Shown one piece after another: positions 12,561 through 23,371 of a stretch of 64,000 nt of DNA (its first letter is position 1; every line of letters starts with the position of its first letter). The position numbers were made by a program, and so were the translations under genes. The stretch is from Ianthella basta (taxonomy: Eukaryota > Porifera > Demospongiae > Verongiida > Ianthellidae), in the NCBI GenBank assembly GCA_964019415.1, contig OZ025880.1, positions 2,019,813-2,083,812 on the forward strand. The letters are read 5' to 3'. The notes below the pieces were generated by a model. It worked only from the letters and a program-made list of their open reading frames with translations. It did not search any database and was not told the origin of the DNA.

Positions 12561-13794
12561 TTGTGATCTAGTAGCACATACAATATACGTAACTGACTGT
12601 CAATAACTGTTACCTCACATCTCCATGCAGGTGTACATGTTACTGTACCAGACAGCACTGCAACTCTGGTGAATCAGATGCTGTATCATTACTCAATCTC
12701 TTATAGTACAAGTGGCATTAAAATATGTATAAGCTGAACCATACATCCACTTGTACAATATCATACAAAAGTTATAAACCCCTTGCAGTTCATGTGCAGT
12801 ACATATGTTTGTATGCTGTGTAGGAGGCTGTGTTGAAAGTGCTACATTGCAAAACAGACAATATTGGTTGGGGGATTATTAATAGTATTTACTTTAGCTA
12901 TTATACTGTCTTTATCATCCACTAATCCTAGTATTCTAAAACACCTTAGCTCTATGTGGTGTGCCCGTTTCGGTGTGTAAGTGCTTACTAAGTAACATGC
13001 TTTTTGGTCCACATCCCTAGCTCTGTTCTTTTCTCCCTCTGTTGAACTAGTCTTTATGCTTGTGTTGTTATGTTTGTGCTACATTGGACCTCTTGTGTCC
13101 TAGCACCATTTGGTGCAGTGCACTCTAATAATGATTGAATTGAATTGAATTGAATTGAATTGAATTGAATTGAATTGAATTGAATTGTAATGCCCCCTGG
13201 ACCCCAACTGTGTATTTTAAGTACCATAACTAGATCATTATAGGTTCTTAGGCCTAAACCCTCCAGCCCTCACCATATAAAATGGTTGTTTAGAGGGCCT
13301 TAGAGGACCTTATAATGCTACAGATGAAAGCTACCCATCATTTTATCAGTGTAAATGTCTACATGCAATGGTTGCCACTAAAATCCGTATGGCAATGCAC
13401 CCAAGGGCAAGTGCATGAGTGAAACAGTGCAATTATATTATTAAGTCTTATTGAAACTAAATTCCATGTCCTGATATTTGGACTCACTTCACAATTATAC
13501 ATATATAGCCATAGTGGATGGCAAAGCCAAATCCTCTGTGGGATTATGCTGTACAGCTTTGTAGTATGTTTGTTTGAGTTTTAGTATTGGAGATGCAAGG
13601 GATCTATATAGACTGAAATTCTTGATTTTATGCTAATTGGATTAGCACAGTTGTAATGCTATTGAATAGCAGAAACTCTAACATTGAATGACAACTTTAT
13701 TGCGGCTGTGCATTGCGTGCCTATGTATAATTTTGTGCCAGTGGGTATTCCCCATTCTCTCGATCTCTCCACATTGCCCTCTTACTTCCTATAG
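12561..13794. other. Spacer without a gene; pentanucleotide repeat inside
   Basis: No coding signal was recognised. It contains a (TTGAA)n pentanucleotide repeat at 13134-13187, about ten units. Block 13197-13270 ('gtgtattttaagtaccataa', 'ggttcttaggcctaaac') recurs at 43806 and 56070, and in decayed form at 5690, 13982 and 33460. Block 13395-13560 is the second copy of the dispanin 3'-flank repeat. Confidence 0.6.
13134..13187. repeat. (TTGAA)n microsatellite
   Basis: About ten near-perfect 5-bp units run in tandem between 'aatga' and 'tgtaatgcc'. Confidence 0.95.
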
Positions 13795-13967
13795 TCTGCT
13801 GAACACTGCAGCCTTGGCCAGTGTGAATCTGTCGTGTCAGCTCCTTGGATGACATTGATCTGGAACGTTGTGTGTGTGGTGGTGGGCATTTGTGTCTATA
13901 CAGCCATTGGTGTTGACATATACTTTGCCATTACAGTAATGCACATGCTACCATCCCACCTTTCTAG
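13795..13967 (+). pseudogene. Relic of a dispanin (CD225) last exon
   Basis: It follows the acceptor-like 'cttacttcctatag' and aligns with the last exons at 45698 and 57850: 'tacttcctatagtctgctga', 'agccttggccagtgtgaatc', 'gtcgtgtcagctcc', 'gatctggaacgttgtg', 'gtggtgggcatttgtg', and a closing 'cacctttctag'. Indels break the frame and no CD225 exon lies upstream within the spacer. It closely resembles the relic at 33231 (both have 'gttgacatatactttgc'). Confidence 0.75.
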
Positions 13968-15159
13968 CCAGTCTGTGAAATGTGTATTTTAAGTACAGTA
14001 TATATATAACTAGATCTTTAGGTTCTTAGGCCGTAACACTCTTGCCCTCACTATAGTATATAAAATGGCTGTTTAGAAGGCCCACTAAAAAGGATTCAGC
14101 TTTTTAGGCAATATAATGCTACAGATGAAAGCTACCCATTATTTTGATCAGCGTAAATGTCTACATGCAATGGTTGCCACTAGAATTCCGTTATCCCATG
14201 GCAATGCACCCAAGGACAAGAATCTCTGTGTGCCCTCCCCCGCCCCCCCTTTAGGCAAGTACAAGAATACTCCAGGCATCACAGTACACAAGGATATTTA
14301 CCAATACATCTGACATTGAGGTGTTTTGTCCATAATAATTGCATTTTGTCATCATGAACATTCCACACCAAACATGCAGGCATGCAAGCATTAGTTAGTA
14401 ATACACAGATTGATGCATGTGTGCTTTCACAAGAATGGAATCTGGTATATAAATAATTTGTATACTAAGCTAAGTAAAACTGTATTAATTTTGCTTGATG
14501 GTTAACTGATTGCTGTTTGGTAGGAGGACATACACATGCTTACTTTGACACGTGCAAAACCTGTAGACTTGACCATGACTGACATGTACAGCATTAGAAT
14601 ATTATGGTGTGCTTGACATTGATTGCTGAGTGACTGTGATGAAGGGGTAATTATAAGTCAGTGGGCTTACACCCTGCAACAATTTCAATAGGCAGCAGGC
14701 TGTTTCAACCTGCCAATCTTCAACAGCTGTAGATCAAAGATCTGCAGATCAAAACATCCTATTCCCAATTGAAATTGACGCTGTGATACAAGCTCACTTC
14801 CTTATCCCTTCACCAATTGTGTGCCTGACTGTGTGTAAAATTCTATGTTACCTGGTTATTACATGTGCATGACAACCACTAATCAGAAGGACCATGGAAT
14901 GTTAGTTATATATTTTGGCAAATGCACACCTGGCATACTACACGCTGGCATCTCTGACAGATTATTCCTGTTTCTATTATAATGAGCTTCATGTAGTTCA
15001 CTCACTTTTGTATTGAATTCAAATAGAGTTGTGATGTGTATCCTTTGAGGTGATGCAGCTGTTTCAATCATAGTATGTGCATGAGTTGAAAGAAAGAAGT
15101 GCATGAAACATAATTGTGAATTGAGTCAACGAGTGTATCATTGCTTAATTAATTAGCTA
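13968..15159. other. Spacer downstream of receptor B with a degraded inverted repeat
   Basis: No supported gene. It contains spacer-repeat sequence (13980-14330) and, at 14680-14777, a decayed copy of the hairpin seen intact at 59234-59325: arms 'caatttcaatagg' and 'cctattcccaattgaaattg'. The 3'-proximal part to about 15150 resembles 59140-59700 downstream of receptor F and 34150-34360 downstream of D. Confidence 0.6.
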
Positions 15160-18100
15160 TTAATTATGTGTTTCCGTCTCTGTCTCAGTCACTGTTTCAT
15201 CATCCTCTGAGGTGGGCACTCCAGCACGCAGTTCTGTTATTAGAACAAGGTTCCCAAGTCTCTCTGCTGGTGCTTCCAACAGTGGCTCAGCATTATCCTC
15301 CCTTTGTTCTTCCTGCTTCTGGCAGCATCTCAACTGCCTGCACTTCAGGTATACCTTTCTTCCCAGTAGAATGCCAGGATACAGGAGGGGTAGGTAGATG
15401 AGGATCATTTGGACAGATGCATGGAATTGTCTTGTCCCAATGGGTGTGTTGACATCAGTTATGTGAAGACTCAGGATGAGGATGAGGGCCATGTTACCAA
15501 GGATTGCTGAATCCAAAGTGTTGAGTTTGTGTGAGTTGTAAGGCTGAAAAGTAGCAATGAGCAGCAGCAAGGCCACAGTGAGGAAGATCTGGATACGGAG
15601 AACATCTTCTGCTCTTGGTATGAACACTGCCACAAAGAGGTGAACAATGCGATGGAAGAGATAGACGGAAGAGAAGATTCTACATCGTTCCTTATAGCAG
15701 CCTTGTAGAACATTAACAAAGTGGTAGACCCATCTGTCAGTGTAGACATTGCTGCAGAATGTCTGCATCCTCTGCAGTTTCCTCAATGGTGGCACAGCTA
15801 TGATGAGTCTACCAAACAGTTGAGGTCCAATGGGAAGAGTGAGGAGAAGAAAGGAGGGCAGAAGGACAAACACTAGTAGTATGACAATGGCTGGTATGAG
15901 GTATGCAATGTGTTGTATGGAGCCATAGGGCACAGAGCCCTGCCACCACACCACCACCTTCCTCTCCCCATCCTCTCCTGTGATGGTCTGGTTGACAAGG
16001 ATGTAGGAGGAGCTGACCAGGAAGCGAGTGAATCCAAGAATGACAAAAGCAGGAAGTGCTCTGTCATATGACATGCCATCTGAGTACTTTGCCTTCCATT
16101 GTCGCATTCTCCTGAGGCATTGGTCCACTCGGTGACAGCATATCCACTTCTCTGCTGACCTCTCTAGAACAATGAGTGTGATGGCCACTGTCAGTGGGAA
16201 CAGTCCAATGGAGTAGTGCAGAAGGAGTGTCTGTAGCAGGGTGAGGTGGGCATGTGGAGTTAGGCAGTATGGTGGGAGGAGCACACCAAAGAAGTCCAGG
16301 TTCCACATGCCATACAGAAATCGGTATATCCTGACAAATGCATTGTGCACTGGTCCCAACTCAGCATCACCTCTGATAGTGGAGAAGGCCAGGAGTTGTG
16401 CAAACAGCAGAAATGAGTTGAACTGTCCTGACACTAGGTCTATGTTGAAGAGCATCAAGACAAACATGAAGGCGAGCATGGGCACCCACTCACTCAGGAT
16501 CCACACAAGAATGCCCACTTTACTGAGCCCGTCCTCACAACTGACACACACTGGTCTTATCCCATTGAAGTTCACAGCTATGCCTTTTGATTCAAGACAG
16601 TCTCCACAGAGTAGTCCTTTTCGATTAGACCCACTACACACAACATTTTGGAGCTCCTGCTGTGAGTCGTTTTCAGGAAGGTTACTAGGTTGCATTTGAC
16701 AGTACCCCGGAGGGCATAGTCCGGTGAAGAACTTCTGTCCATCACAGCTGTGTTGGTCATTGGATGGCAGGTATCCAGCCCAGTGATCTTTCCTCAAGAC
16801 AGAATGACTCTCATTACATTTTGCTATTCCAGTCACACGGAGCACTCCACAGTGACATGTTCCCATGTCTCCTGAGCCATATCTGAAGATGTAGCCAGGA
16901 GGACAGCACTGAAGTTCTATGTTCATCACCAGGAGTAGGTCTGTGTTGTCCACTGACTGCAGAACCAGCTGAGGAGGTCTAACTACTGCAGATGTGTTAC
17001 TTGTGTTGTTCAAGAAGTGTTTGGCCATGCCATGTTGCTGCGGAATGCCATGGAGAATGACTGTAAAGTCAGCATTGTATTTGGAGAATGAGTTCAGTTC
17101 CACTGGTAGTGAGTTATTCATCTTGTTAATCAGTACAGAGAACACTGAACTAACGGTATTGCCAAACTCATCATATGCATGAGTATAGGGAAGTCTCTTC
17201 TGTTTGCCAGGGATGAAATAGATGGTAATGGTATTGTTCAAATTGACAACAACAGTGGCGGTATCCACATATTTGGGCTCGGACATTATACTGCAAATTA
17301 AAGATTTGTATTGCTCATGATCACCGGCATTGATTGAGTGAATGAACATTAAGTTGAAATGCAATGTATCAAAAAATTTGCTAATGTTACGAAAGTCTGG
17401 AGATGATGCTAAAGTTACTTGAAGTTGAAGGTTCTTCATTACATTTTGAAAGAAGCAATTGCGAAGATCAGACACATACAATTCCTGGCTTCGTTGCTTA
17501 GCTGTTGCTGTGTTACCATAAAACATTAATGCACCTCTGTTCTCAGACTCTTTCCTTTCTTGGTCAAACTGGAGGAAACAACTTGACACTGGTACCACTC
17601 CAGGTGCTGAACTGGCATAAATAGCACCTCCTCTTTGAAAGGCATGATTTAAAATGAACATAATTTCGGCATTATTTCCAACTCTGATGTAGCTCTCTCC
17701 ATGGAGAGCAATAGCACCGCCATGTGTAGCAACACAGTACGCTATCATTGCTGATGCATTTGTCTGGAGCAAAATTTCTGAATTTAGTGCATATATTCCT
17801 TGTGAATTAACCACACAGTCGATGTGTAATTTATTATGTACTGTTATCTGTACTGACTTTGCAAACATCATGATTGTGTTAGTTTGAACCTGAAAGGAAG
17901 GTTTAACGACTTCCGAAAGCAGCTGCATCAAATAAGCACCTGACCAGTAATCGGGGTAATTAGTATAGCTATATGAAAACTGATCACCTACAAACTGGTT
18001 CCACTGCTCCTTGAAGGTTTCATATTCTGTAGTAATCAAAGTTGCAGAAATATTTGTCATTCTGACACCTCTGAACAACCTCTTCCCATGAGTAGGAAGT

Positions 18101-20091
18101 GACTGAAAAGCACATGCACTTCCACTTGCTGCCAGGTTGTGAAGTAGCATTAAAGAATTTAGAGTCACTCTGTCCCCAGGGTTGCCTTGGTAAAATGAAT
18201 GCTTGTAGAGCACAGAAATACCACCACCAACACCGTGTCCTGCTGTGTTAAAGAAAATATCATTTTTGGTGAAAGTGACAATGTTGTCTGTCTGGAAGGT
18301 GGCACTGACAGTGGAGAACTCCACATGAACACCTCCACCCATCATGTCATGTTTCTCGGAGGAAAGTAGTTGGTTGTGCATATAATAACTGTCAAGAATT
18401 ACTACCATGTTTGCTTCTGATGCATCTGTAATATGAATTAACATGCCACCTCCTTGGTGTGCTGTGTTGGCGGGAATGTTCATCTGTGTGAATTCAATAG
18501 TGTTATTACATGAGGAATCCTGAAGGATGAGACAGATTCCACCGCCCCATTCAGCAAAATTGAGATAGATTAAACTGTCTTCCACCTTGAATGAGTTCAG
18601 AGTAGCAAAGTCCCTGCAGACAACAGCAAATCCACCACCTCTGAGGGCATGGTTAGAACCAAAATAGGCATCTCTAATTTTCATTGAATTCCTCATGGCA
18701 TACCCACTGAATTCAAAATGCCCACCTGCTCCAAAATGTGCTCTGTGATATCCACATAATGAATCATTCACTTGTATTTCATTTCTCCTTGCCCATCCTG
18801 TGATGATCAGTTGTAGTCCTCTACTGTATACTTCTGAGCTGTTTGGTCCCCATAGACCCATTCCCTGAAGCAGGGCAACATTTTCCTCTGAGTGATCTGT
18901 TACTTCTATGCAGAGTGCACTGCCTGGAGCTACTCTGGAAGTGTTTACATAAACATCTTCTATGTGTATGTGGTTTCTAGTGGAATTGCCTCTGAGTTCA
19001 ATCTTAATGCTGTTATAGGTAGCAGAGTTGTTTGCAGCTCCTTTGGTAGAATTTGAAAGAATGCGTTCATCAAATGTCATTCCACTCACTGTTCTATTGC
19101 TACTGCTGTGACAGTCTTCACACTCCTGTACGACAAGTGCTTGTTTCAGTGTTACGTTGTAATGGTGCACTGCATCAAGCAGGGCAACTGAGATGCCACT
19201 TCCACTGCTGGCTCTGTGCAGGTAGCTATAAACACCGACATTGAAGAGAGTAATCTCACCACCCTCTCCATCTCCCATCACAGTGATGTTGATGCCTGTG
19301 AATGATGTATTAAGAATATAATTTGGGTGGACATTTGTATTGTGAATATATACGTCCATCAGCCAGTACTTCTCACTTGCCAGAAAATTCAAAACATCTT
19401 TAGCGTTATGTATACCTGTAAAAACTTCAAAGTGTATCCCACTGCCATGAAAGCCAAAATGACATACTTTAACATACTCAAATGATACATCCCCGTGTGT
19501 GATTGAGGTGTCGTACTTGACAAATGAAATGCCCCTTCCATAGGGGCCAGTGATATTAATGATTACAAAGCGTAGCATCACTGTCTTATAGTCTTGAAAG
19601 TACAGGGTTGACGAATCTGAGAGAGAATCACTGTGCTGCAATTGTTCACCACAGTTACAGAATGCTAAATACTCAAGCCTAACTTCTTGTGAATTGTAAA
19701 ATCCAAAGTTTGCTTTGTCAGTGCACAGAATTGTTGGCCAATGATTATCACAAACACCCACTACTGCGATGTATGTGTCATTCATCAGTGGTGTCCCATC
19801 TGGCAAACTGTCAACTGGCGCAAGTACATGAATGCCACAACCAATTAAAATCAGGGTATGATTCTGAATATTTTTAAGAGTATAGTCCAGAGACCCACAC
19901 GATTCATTAAGGTGGCGTGTGTGAGGTACTGGGTCACTTGCTGGTGTGTCATGTATACACTGTGGGCTATCCTCTCCTGTTGTACTAACCCACATGGTTC
20001 TTCTGTAGTCCTCAGAAGCTGCTCCAGTGCAGCATGTGAGCAGCCACAACACACACACCAGTAGGCTGTGTTTGACTAGAACTGACTTCAT
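15160..20091 (-). CDS. Receptor B: beta-helix ectodomain, multi-pass membrane protein (intact)
   Basis: Intronless frame of 1,643 codons from the ATG at 20091 (MKSVLVKHS). An in-frame ATG at 20163 would add 24 residues, but only the downstream one begins a signal peptide (LLVCVLWLLTCC, likely cleavage near GAAS). Residues ~30-1050 are a glycosylated ectodomain with repeats such as RGGGFAVV (~485), WGGGICLIL, QGGGMLIHI, MMGGGVHVEF, THGGAIAL and QRGGAIYAS (~820). Residues ~1063-1183 are Cys-rich (CCPPGYIF, LLCGDC, VCVSC). Eight or nine hydrophobic segments follow from ~1188, with motifs LPPYCLTP, FQPYNSHKLNTLD and LPLLYPGILLG. The cytoplasmic tail holds CRQLRCC (possible palmitoylation), EPLLEAP and TETETET. 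The repeats resemble chlamydial Pmp GGAI repeats, as in sponge proteins auto-named 'outer membrane protein pmp'. Ligand and signalling are unknown. Confidence 0.93.
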   Translation of the reverse strand: MKSVLVKHSLLVCVLWLLTCCTGAASEDYRRTMWVSTTGEDSPQCIHDTPASDPVPHTRHLNESCGSLDYTLKNIQNHTLILIGCGIHVLAPVDSLPDGTPLMNDTYIAVVGVCDNHWPTILCTDKANFGFYNSQEVRLEYLAFCNCGEQLQHSDSLSDSSTLYFQDYKTVMLRFVIINITGPYGRGISFVKYDTSITHGDVSFEYVKVCHFGFHGSGIHFEVFTGIHNAKDVLNFLASEKYWLMDVYIHNTNVHPNYILNTSFTGINITVMGDGEGGEITLFNVGVYSYLHRASSGSGISVALLDAVHHYNVTLKQALVVQECEDCHSSSNRTVSGMTFDERILSNSTKGAANNSATYNSIKIELRGNSTRNHIHIEDVYVNTSRVAPGSALCIEVTDHSEENVALLQGMGLWGPNSSEVYSRGLQLIITGWARRNEIQVNDSLCGYHRAHFGAGGHFEFSGYAMRNSMKIRDAYFGSNHALRGGGFAVVCRDFATLNSFKVEDSLIYLNFAEWGGGICLILQDSSCNNTIEFTQMNIPANTAHQGGGMLIHITDASEANMVVILDSYYMHNQLLSSEKHDMMGGGVHVEFSTVSATFQTDNIVTFTKNDIFFNTAGHGVGGGISVLYKHSFYQGNPGDRVTLNSLMLLHNLAASGSACAFQSLPTHGKRLFRGVRMTNISATLITTEYETFKEQWNQFVGDQFSYSYTNYPDYWSGAYLMQLLSEVVKPSFQVQTNTIMMFAKSVQITVHNKLHIDCVVNSQGIYALNSEILLQTNASAMIAYCVATHGGAIALHGESYIRVGNNAEIMFILNHAFQRGGAIYASSAPGVVPVSSCFLQFDQERKESENRGALMFYGNTATAKQRSQELYVSDLRNCFFQNVMKNLQLQVTLASSPDFRNISKFFDTLHFNLMFIHSINAGDHEQYKSLICSIMSEPKYVDTATVVVNLNNTITIYFIPGKQKRLPYTHAYDEFGNTVSSVFSVLINKMNNSLPVELNSFSKYNADFTVILHGIPQQHGMAKHFLNNTSNTSAVVRPPQLVLQSVDNTDLLLVMNIELQCCPPGYIFRYGSGDMGTCHCGVLRVTGIAKCNESHSVLRKDHWAGYLPSNDQHSCDGQKFFTGLCPPGYCQMQPSNLPENDSQQELQNVVCSGSNRKGLLCGDCLESKGIAVNFNGIRPVCVSCEDGLSKVGILVWILSEWVPMLAFMFVLMLFNIDLVSGQFNSFLLFAQLLAFSTIRGDAELGPVHNAFVRIYRFLYGMWNLDFFGVLLPPYCLTPHAHLTLLQTLLLHYSIGLFPLTVAITLIVLERSAEKWICCHRVDQCLRRMRQWKAKYSDGMSYDRALPAFVILGFTRFLVSSSYILVNQTITGEDGERKVVVWWQGSVPYGSIQHIAYLIPAIVILLVFVLLPSFLLLTLPIGPQLFGRLIIAVPPLRKLQRMQTFCSNVYTDRWVYHFVNVLQGCYKERCRIFSSVYLFHRIVHLFVAVFIPRAEDVLRIQIFLTVALLLLIATFQPYNSHKLNTLDSAILGNMALILILSLHITDVNTPIGTRQFHASVQMILIYLPLLYPGILLGRKVYLKCRQLRCCQKQEEQREDNAEPLLEAPAERLGNLVLITELRAGVPTSEDDETVTETETETHN

Positions 20092-20715
20092 TGTGTTGAT
20101 GCGTACCTTCCACTGTACACCTGTTGGTTTCAATGACATTGAAAGAGTTATAGGTGGTGACACAATGAGCCTCCTTAAATTACAAGGTAAGTTTTTACGA
20201 ACACATTAGTTACTGTCAAATTCATGTCTATTCAATGAATGGTGTAAATCTAGCACTAGTGCATGAACAAGTTGGATGTGAACATCATGCAAGTATATGC
20301 ACATCTATACTGTAGCACAGTGTTACCTGGAAACTATCAGGAAGCTATATATAAGAGGAACAAAAATGGCAAGGATAAGGGGAACATTAATAATTTGATT
20401 CACCAACTTACAAATAATTAGTGTTGCACTTGTAGTTAATTCCTCTGCAGTTGAGCTATTGGCACAGCCAAGAAGATGTACACCACTAAGACTGACAAAT
20501 TGCCCTTTTGATCACTTTGACTGATTTTGCAGGGACTGTAAAGTGACCAATAATACGTACAATGATGTATACATTTCTTCTACCAGGCACGGTAGCTTTT
20601 ATACTTAATCATTATGGTACTTATCACATATATACAGTACATAGGAACATTGATAGTGAAATTTGTGCATGTATAGTATAGTGTTTCACTCACTTTGCAT
20701 TCTAGCTGGAAACAC
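20092..20715 (-). promoter_or_regulatory. 5' flank of receptor B
   Basis: Homologous to the flanks of A (11925-12560) and D (39273-39900): 'cactgtacacctgttggttt' next to the start, 'ctattcaatgaatggtgtaa', 'agcactagtgcatga', 'ccaagaagatgtacaccact' and 'gggactgtaaagtgacc'. Presumed to hold the promoter because it travels with the gene; no individual site is proven. Confidence 0.55.
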
Positions 20716-20972
20716 AATATACGTAGCTGTGTAGTGAGTGTGTCACTTGTTCACTTCATTATACACTACATACTGTACATGGTACATGTACATGGGATGT
20801 GTTGTTACATACGTAGTTAATCACTAGAAATATTACATCAAACCAGCCTGCTGCATGCTACACCAGCCAGTGTTGTAGTAAACCTGGGGACTAGTTATAT
20901 AGTGGCAACACTCTGAAAACACTCTAGCTGCCAAATGATTGCAGGTTCAGTAGAGGATTTGGCAGTGTTGAA

Positions 20973-20974
<2 letters not shown>

Positions 20975-21068
<94 letters not shown>
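20975..21068. repeat. (TG)n microsatellite
   Basis: An uninterrupted ~94-bp TG tract about 0.9 kb upstream of receptor B. It is equivalent in position to tracts upstream of C, D and E. Confidence 0.97.
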
Positions 21069-21069
<1 letters not shown>

Positions 21070-21239
21070 ATTTGCATTATATATTGACACTGGAACTGAC
21101 TGAATGGAAATGACCACATTAGAGAAGGAATGGTACACCATTGTTATATATTTCTGGGCCTTTCATAAGCAAGCATGCAGCTGTCATTGGTACAGGAAAG
21201 TAGCAACAGCAATACAAGTACATTTTTACAGACACAATT

Positions 21240-21450
21240 GCATCAACATGCAGTGAAACTGTTGTCCATGAATACTCTATTCACACATGATGTATATGAA
21301 AGACACATGACTACAATCATCCATTGTTAGTGTGCACAAAGAAAGGTCTCTGTACTGAATGTGAACCCTAGCACATTTTGCCATCTCATTCAGAGTACAA
21401 CAATAAGTCAATAAACTTGCACTATTGTTTTGTCCTGTTGATCAGTAGAC
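21240..21450. repeat. Spacer module, copy 4 (core 21342-21408)
   Basis: It contains 'catgcagtgaaactgt', 'atgaatactctattcacaca', 'catccattgttagtgtgcac' and the core, with a few changes ('agcacattttgccatctcat'). A CA/CCCA-rich tail with 'cacccacccatacac' repeats follows at 21480-21595. Confidence 0.8.
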
Positions 21451-23371
21451 AATAGTTTTGTGAGACATGAGTGCAGTACACAAGCTACACACACACCCAT
21501 AGACACACCCACCCATACACGCACCCAGCTACAAACCCACCCATAGACGCACCCACCCATACACCCACCCAGCTACACACACATGCACTTAGACTACGTA
21601 TGATTTCAGAAGTTATTTTGCTAGTAATTGCAAGTACTCATATTATGCTCCAATGTATTCCTCCAATGTTCTCATGTCTCCAATGCCATGTACACATCCA
21701 CACATTGACCCAGAGAGACGCGCAAGTCATGCACATTGATAATGTGTGTACCCTCATGCAGTGCACATGCTAATAGATTTATGTAGCCATTCATGACTTG
21801 TATTTAATTCACTCTACATAGTAATATATATATGCCATGTACTGTACAATGAATTAAGCATCCTTACTCTGTACGTAATTATACAAGTTATGCATGCAGT
21901 ACATGCAGTGATTGATGCTAGCATAGGATGGAAACTTTGTGGGATTTGGCAGCTTTACTTTGACAGTTGGGCAAGACTTGTCTTAATTACAGTATGCCAT
22001 AAGATAGTATGTAAACATTTTATGGTTGGGAATCTGCCAAAGGTTTCACTGCCAAAAGTCAGGCCTAACAATGTAGCTATTGGCTGTGTACATGGGATGA
22101 TCACATGCACAATTGTATAATGCAAAGCTATATGTATACATTAGAGTTACACCACTTTAAGTTGGGTTAATCACTGGATATTACACCACTTCCTGTACCA
22201 CCCTGTGATAGACGGTATATAGATACGTAAGTGGTTACCCCAAAGATGCTAAATGTGTTGGTATGTGTGATCTAGATGAAAAGAATCAACAAGAGAATAT
22301 TCTGTTCTCACGGAGGTATCCTGAGTGATTCTACAGAAAGATCACTATAAAAGTAGCTAATTTTAATTGTCTATTCTATGGATATACAATGAATGGCAAA
22401 ACATGCACCTACATGCACCAGATATAAATAACAGTAATTAATCAACAGTAGATTTGGGCACCCATTGACCCCCAATGCCCCAGCCAAAGTCCCCCCAAAT
22501 TCAATGTACCAGACCTCATGACAAACTTATTCAAGACTGTTTTTCCCAAGCCCCTGACCGCTTTTACAGATTATTTTGGTTGCAAGCATTTTGAGATACA
22601 TGGTACTCAGTCTGCAGTATAATTACTATCTGTTTGCCCTTTATCACATCCATCCTGTGAGAATTTTTTAATAATTATTTCTATGTTACGTCAAGGCTAC
22701 AAGGCAGTGAATACTGGGCAAAAATAGGTTCAATAAGAACAAAATATATTGCATAACCTGAAAGTCATAGAAATGAAATGTGTTAGCTTTGACGGAGTGT
22801 CTGTCTGCTTGTGAAGAAAATCAGCTGTTGATACTGCAAGCAAATTTGTGCACGCAAAGTTCAAAGCATAAACAAGGGAACGGTGCAGATGGCATTACAA
22901 GATACACAGCTCTGTCAGTGAGTTACAGCTGTTTGGGCAGCAAGTTTCCTGTTCTAGCTAAAAGTTAGCTAAGCTATTTCAGCTAGCCAGCTAGTTGAAA
23001 TATTGTCAGTCAGTCACTATTAGAATGACTTTGTCAAGGGTTTGAATTAGATAGAATAGCTCTGAATTGTTCTACAAGAGCATATTTTTGGTTTCTGCGT
23101 AGACACGGCAGTAGTATGCTGAAAATCCATGTTGTGCTTATTAATAACATTATATAGCCCAAAGAAATTTTGAAGAATGTAATATTACTATCTACATTAT
23201 AATACTATTCTGAACAGGATACAGTTAACTAAAGGAAACAAGGTCTATATAATTATAATGAGAAGAAAAATAGTGAAGTGCTTGATGTGCACATGTGGAA
23301 AGGAGGAATTGCATGAAGCATAATTGTATTTGTGCATCAACTCAACTGTGCGTTATTACTTTATTAACTAG

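Larger units (their letters stand above)
20100..23340. repeat. Segmental duplication, copy 1 (partner 39280-42550)
   Basis: The whole ~3.2-kb spacer between B and C is colinear with the one upstream of D: same flank, (TG)n tract, spacer module, 'gggatttggcagctttactt', 'ggcctaacaatgtagctatt', 'accctgtgatagacggtata', and the block ending 'agcaagtttcctgttctagc'. Differences are substitutions and small indels. An open frame is shared at its end (22780-22968 and 41999-42193, both ending GSKFPVLAKS), but the upstream halves differ too much to call a gene. Confidence 0.85.

Noticed and set aside
20092-20163. Earlier in-frame starts for receptors B (20163) and D (39482)
   Set aside because: The added residues come from sequence homologous to non-coding flank in the other copies and would bury the signal peptide; the ATG before MKSV is conserved in position.
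22780-22968. Small gene ending GSKFPVLAKS, with a relative at 41999-42193
   Set aside because: Only the last ~20 codons agree between copies; the first parts differ by indels and no family is recognisable, so it is treated as spacer.
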